Assembly (NCBI RefSeq): GCF_000373245.1
Contig: NZ_KB890738.1
Location: 248,001 to 312,000, forward strand
Reading direction: 5' to 3'
Source of the DNA: Echinicola pacifica DSM 19836
GTDB lineage: Bacteria; Bacteroidota; Bacteroidia; Cytophagales; Cyclobacteriaceae
DNA: 64,000 nucleotides
Shown: positions 63,856 to 64,000 of the stretch, piece after piece
Layout: every line of letters begins with the position of its first letter
Numbering within the stretch: the stretch's first letter is position 1
Notes under the pieces: generated by a model
Databases searched by the model: none
What the model was told of the DNA's origin: nothing
The model's input: only the letters and a program-made list of their open reading frames with translations
Position numbers and translations under genes: made by a program

Positions 63856-64000
63856 ATGAAAAAAATTGGAAGACTGGATAAACCCGATAATAACGGCTCG
63901 GCACATATGTTCCAGAATCCCATCCTGGAAAAAATGTCCAGAACTCATATAAGCATTCCAATTGTGATGTTTATGGTGATAGGTATAGTCTCTTTTTATT
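63856..64000 (+). CDS. Fatty acid hydroxylase/sterol desaturase-like protein (partial, 5' end)
   Basis: 48 codons are visible before the edge. The start ATG has AGG 3 bases upstream. The peptide has a polar N-terminus, then NPILEKMSRTHISIPIVMFM and a hydrophobic segment running out of the window. This opening (NP-x-LEK-x-SRTHI-x-PI) resembles Bacteroidota fatty acid hydroxylase/sterol desaturase proteins. The His-rich di-iron motifs that would prove it are beyond the window, so the assignment is provisional. Confidence 0.6.
   Translation, partial: MKKIGRLDKPDNNGSAHMFQNPILEKMSRTHISIPIVMFMVIGIVSFY

Noticed and set aside
1-64000. CRISPR array, prophage, insertion sequence or toxin-antitoxin pair
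   Set aside because: No regular repeat-spacer pattern, transposase, integrase, phage structural gene or recognisable toxin-antitoxin pair was seen on either strand.

Overview
The window comes from a Bacteroidota chromosome, most likely order Cytophagales. I infer this from Bacteroidota-type promoters (a TTTG-like -33 box and a TAnnTTTG -7 box), two DUF4252 proteins beside an ECF sigma factor, a type IX secretion (T9SS) sorting-domain protein, a PorE-like envelope lipoprotein, BshA (bacillithiol synthesis), and lineage-typical variants of PurM, PyrC and AccD. Genus and species cannot be read from the sequence. Ordinary single-copy genes fill it, and I see no prophage, IS element, CRISPR array or recognisable defence island.

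Layout. 1-3.1 kb: start of a lipoprotein isoaspartyl peptidase/asparaginase (minus), then a DksA-like protein, ScpB and an rRNA pseudouridine synthase. 3.2-7 kb: DUF427 protein and a MerA/Lpd-like flavoprotein (plus) facing an ECF sigma / anti-sigma / DUF4252 / DUF4252 operon (minus). 7.5-16.3 kb: tRNA-Phe, a membrane Fe-S protein with its HdrB-like partner, a PorE-like TPR/PD40/OmpA lipoprotein, purM, a ceramidase-like hydrolase and a methyltransferase. 16.7-30 kb: acyl-CoA dehydrogenase, a divergent UbiA-like protein, SGNH hydrolase, gcvP, M28 peptidase, a run of four small genes (thioredoxin fold, GNAT, DM13, GreA-like), a DEAD-box helicase, pyrC and tRNA-His. 30-35 kb: glycogen cluster (debranching enzyme, glycosyltransferase, GH57). 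35-45 kb: clpB, rlmN, a beta-barrel protein, then a compact minus operon (arginase-like pseudoenzyme, cytochrome b5 domain, MurK-like kinase, murQ) and nqrF. 45-55 kb: accD, MscS channel, cstA, a lipoprotein metalloprotease, recQ and a T9SS cargo protein. 55-64 kb: small membrane protein / mutL / two rhomboids (minus), then a GH3-beta-lactamase fusion, bshA and the start of a fatty-acid-hydroxylase-like gene.

How genes connect. MurNAc recycling is represented by MurQ, a MurK-like kinase and, 17 kb away, the GH3-beta-lactamase fusion. The three glycogen genes are one transcription unit. The Fe-S pair and the acyl-CoA dehydrogenase may share electron flow from acyl-CoA oxidation to quinone. The PorE-like protein and the sorting-domain protein imply a T9SS encoded elsewhere.

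What deserves a second look is modest: an arginase-fold protein that has lost metal ligands, co-transcribed with MurNAc recycling genes; a roughly 100-nt intergenic transcript candidate downstream of recQ with its own promoter and terminator; a MutL with degraded endonuclease motifs; an AccD without its zinc ribbon; an apparently leaderless rlmN; a metzincin-like lipoprotein with an altered third ligand; and a divergent UbiA-superfamily protein. I do not see convincing evidence of a wholly new multi-gene system.
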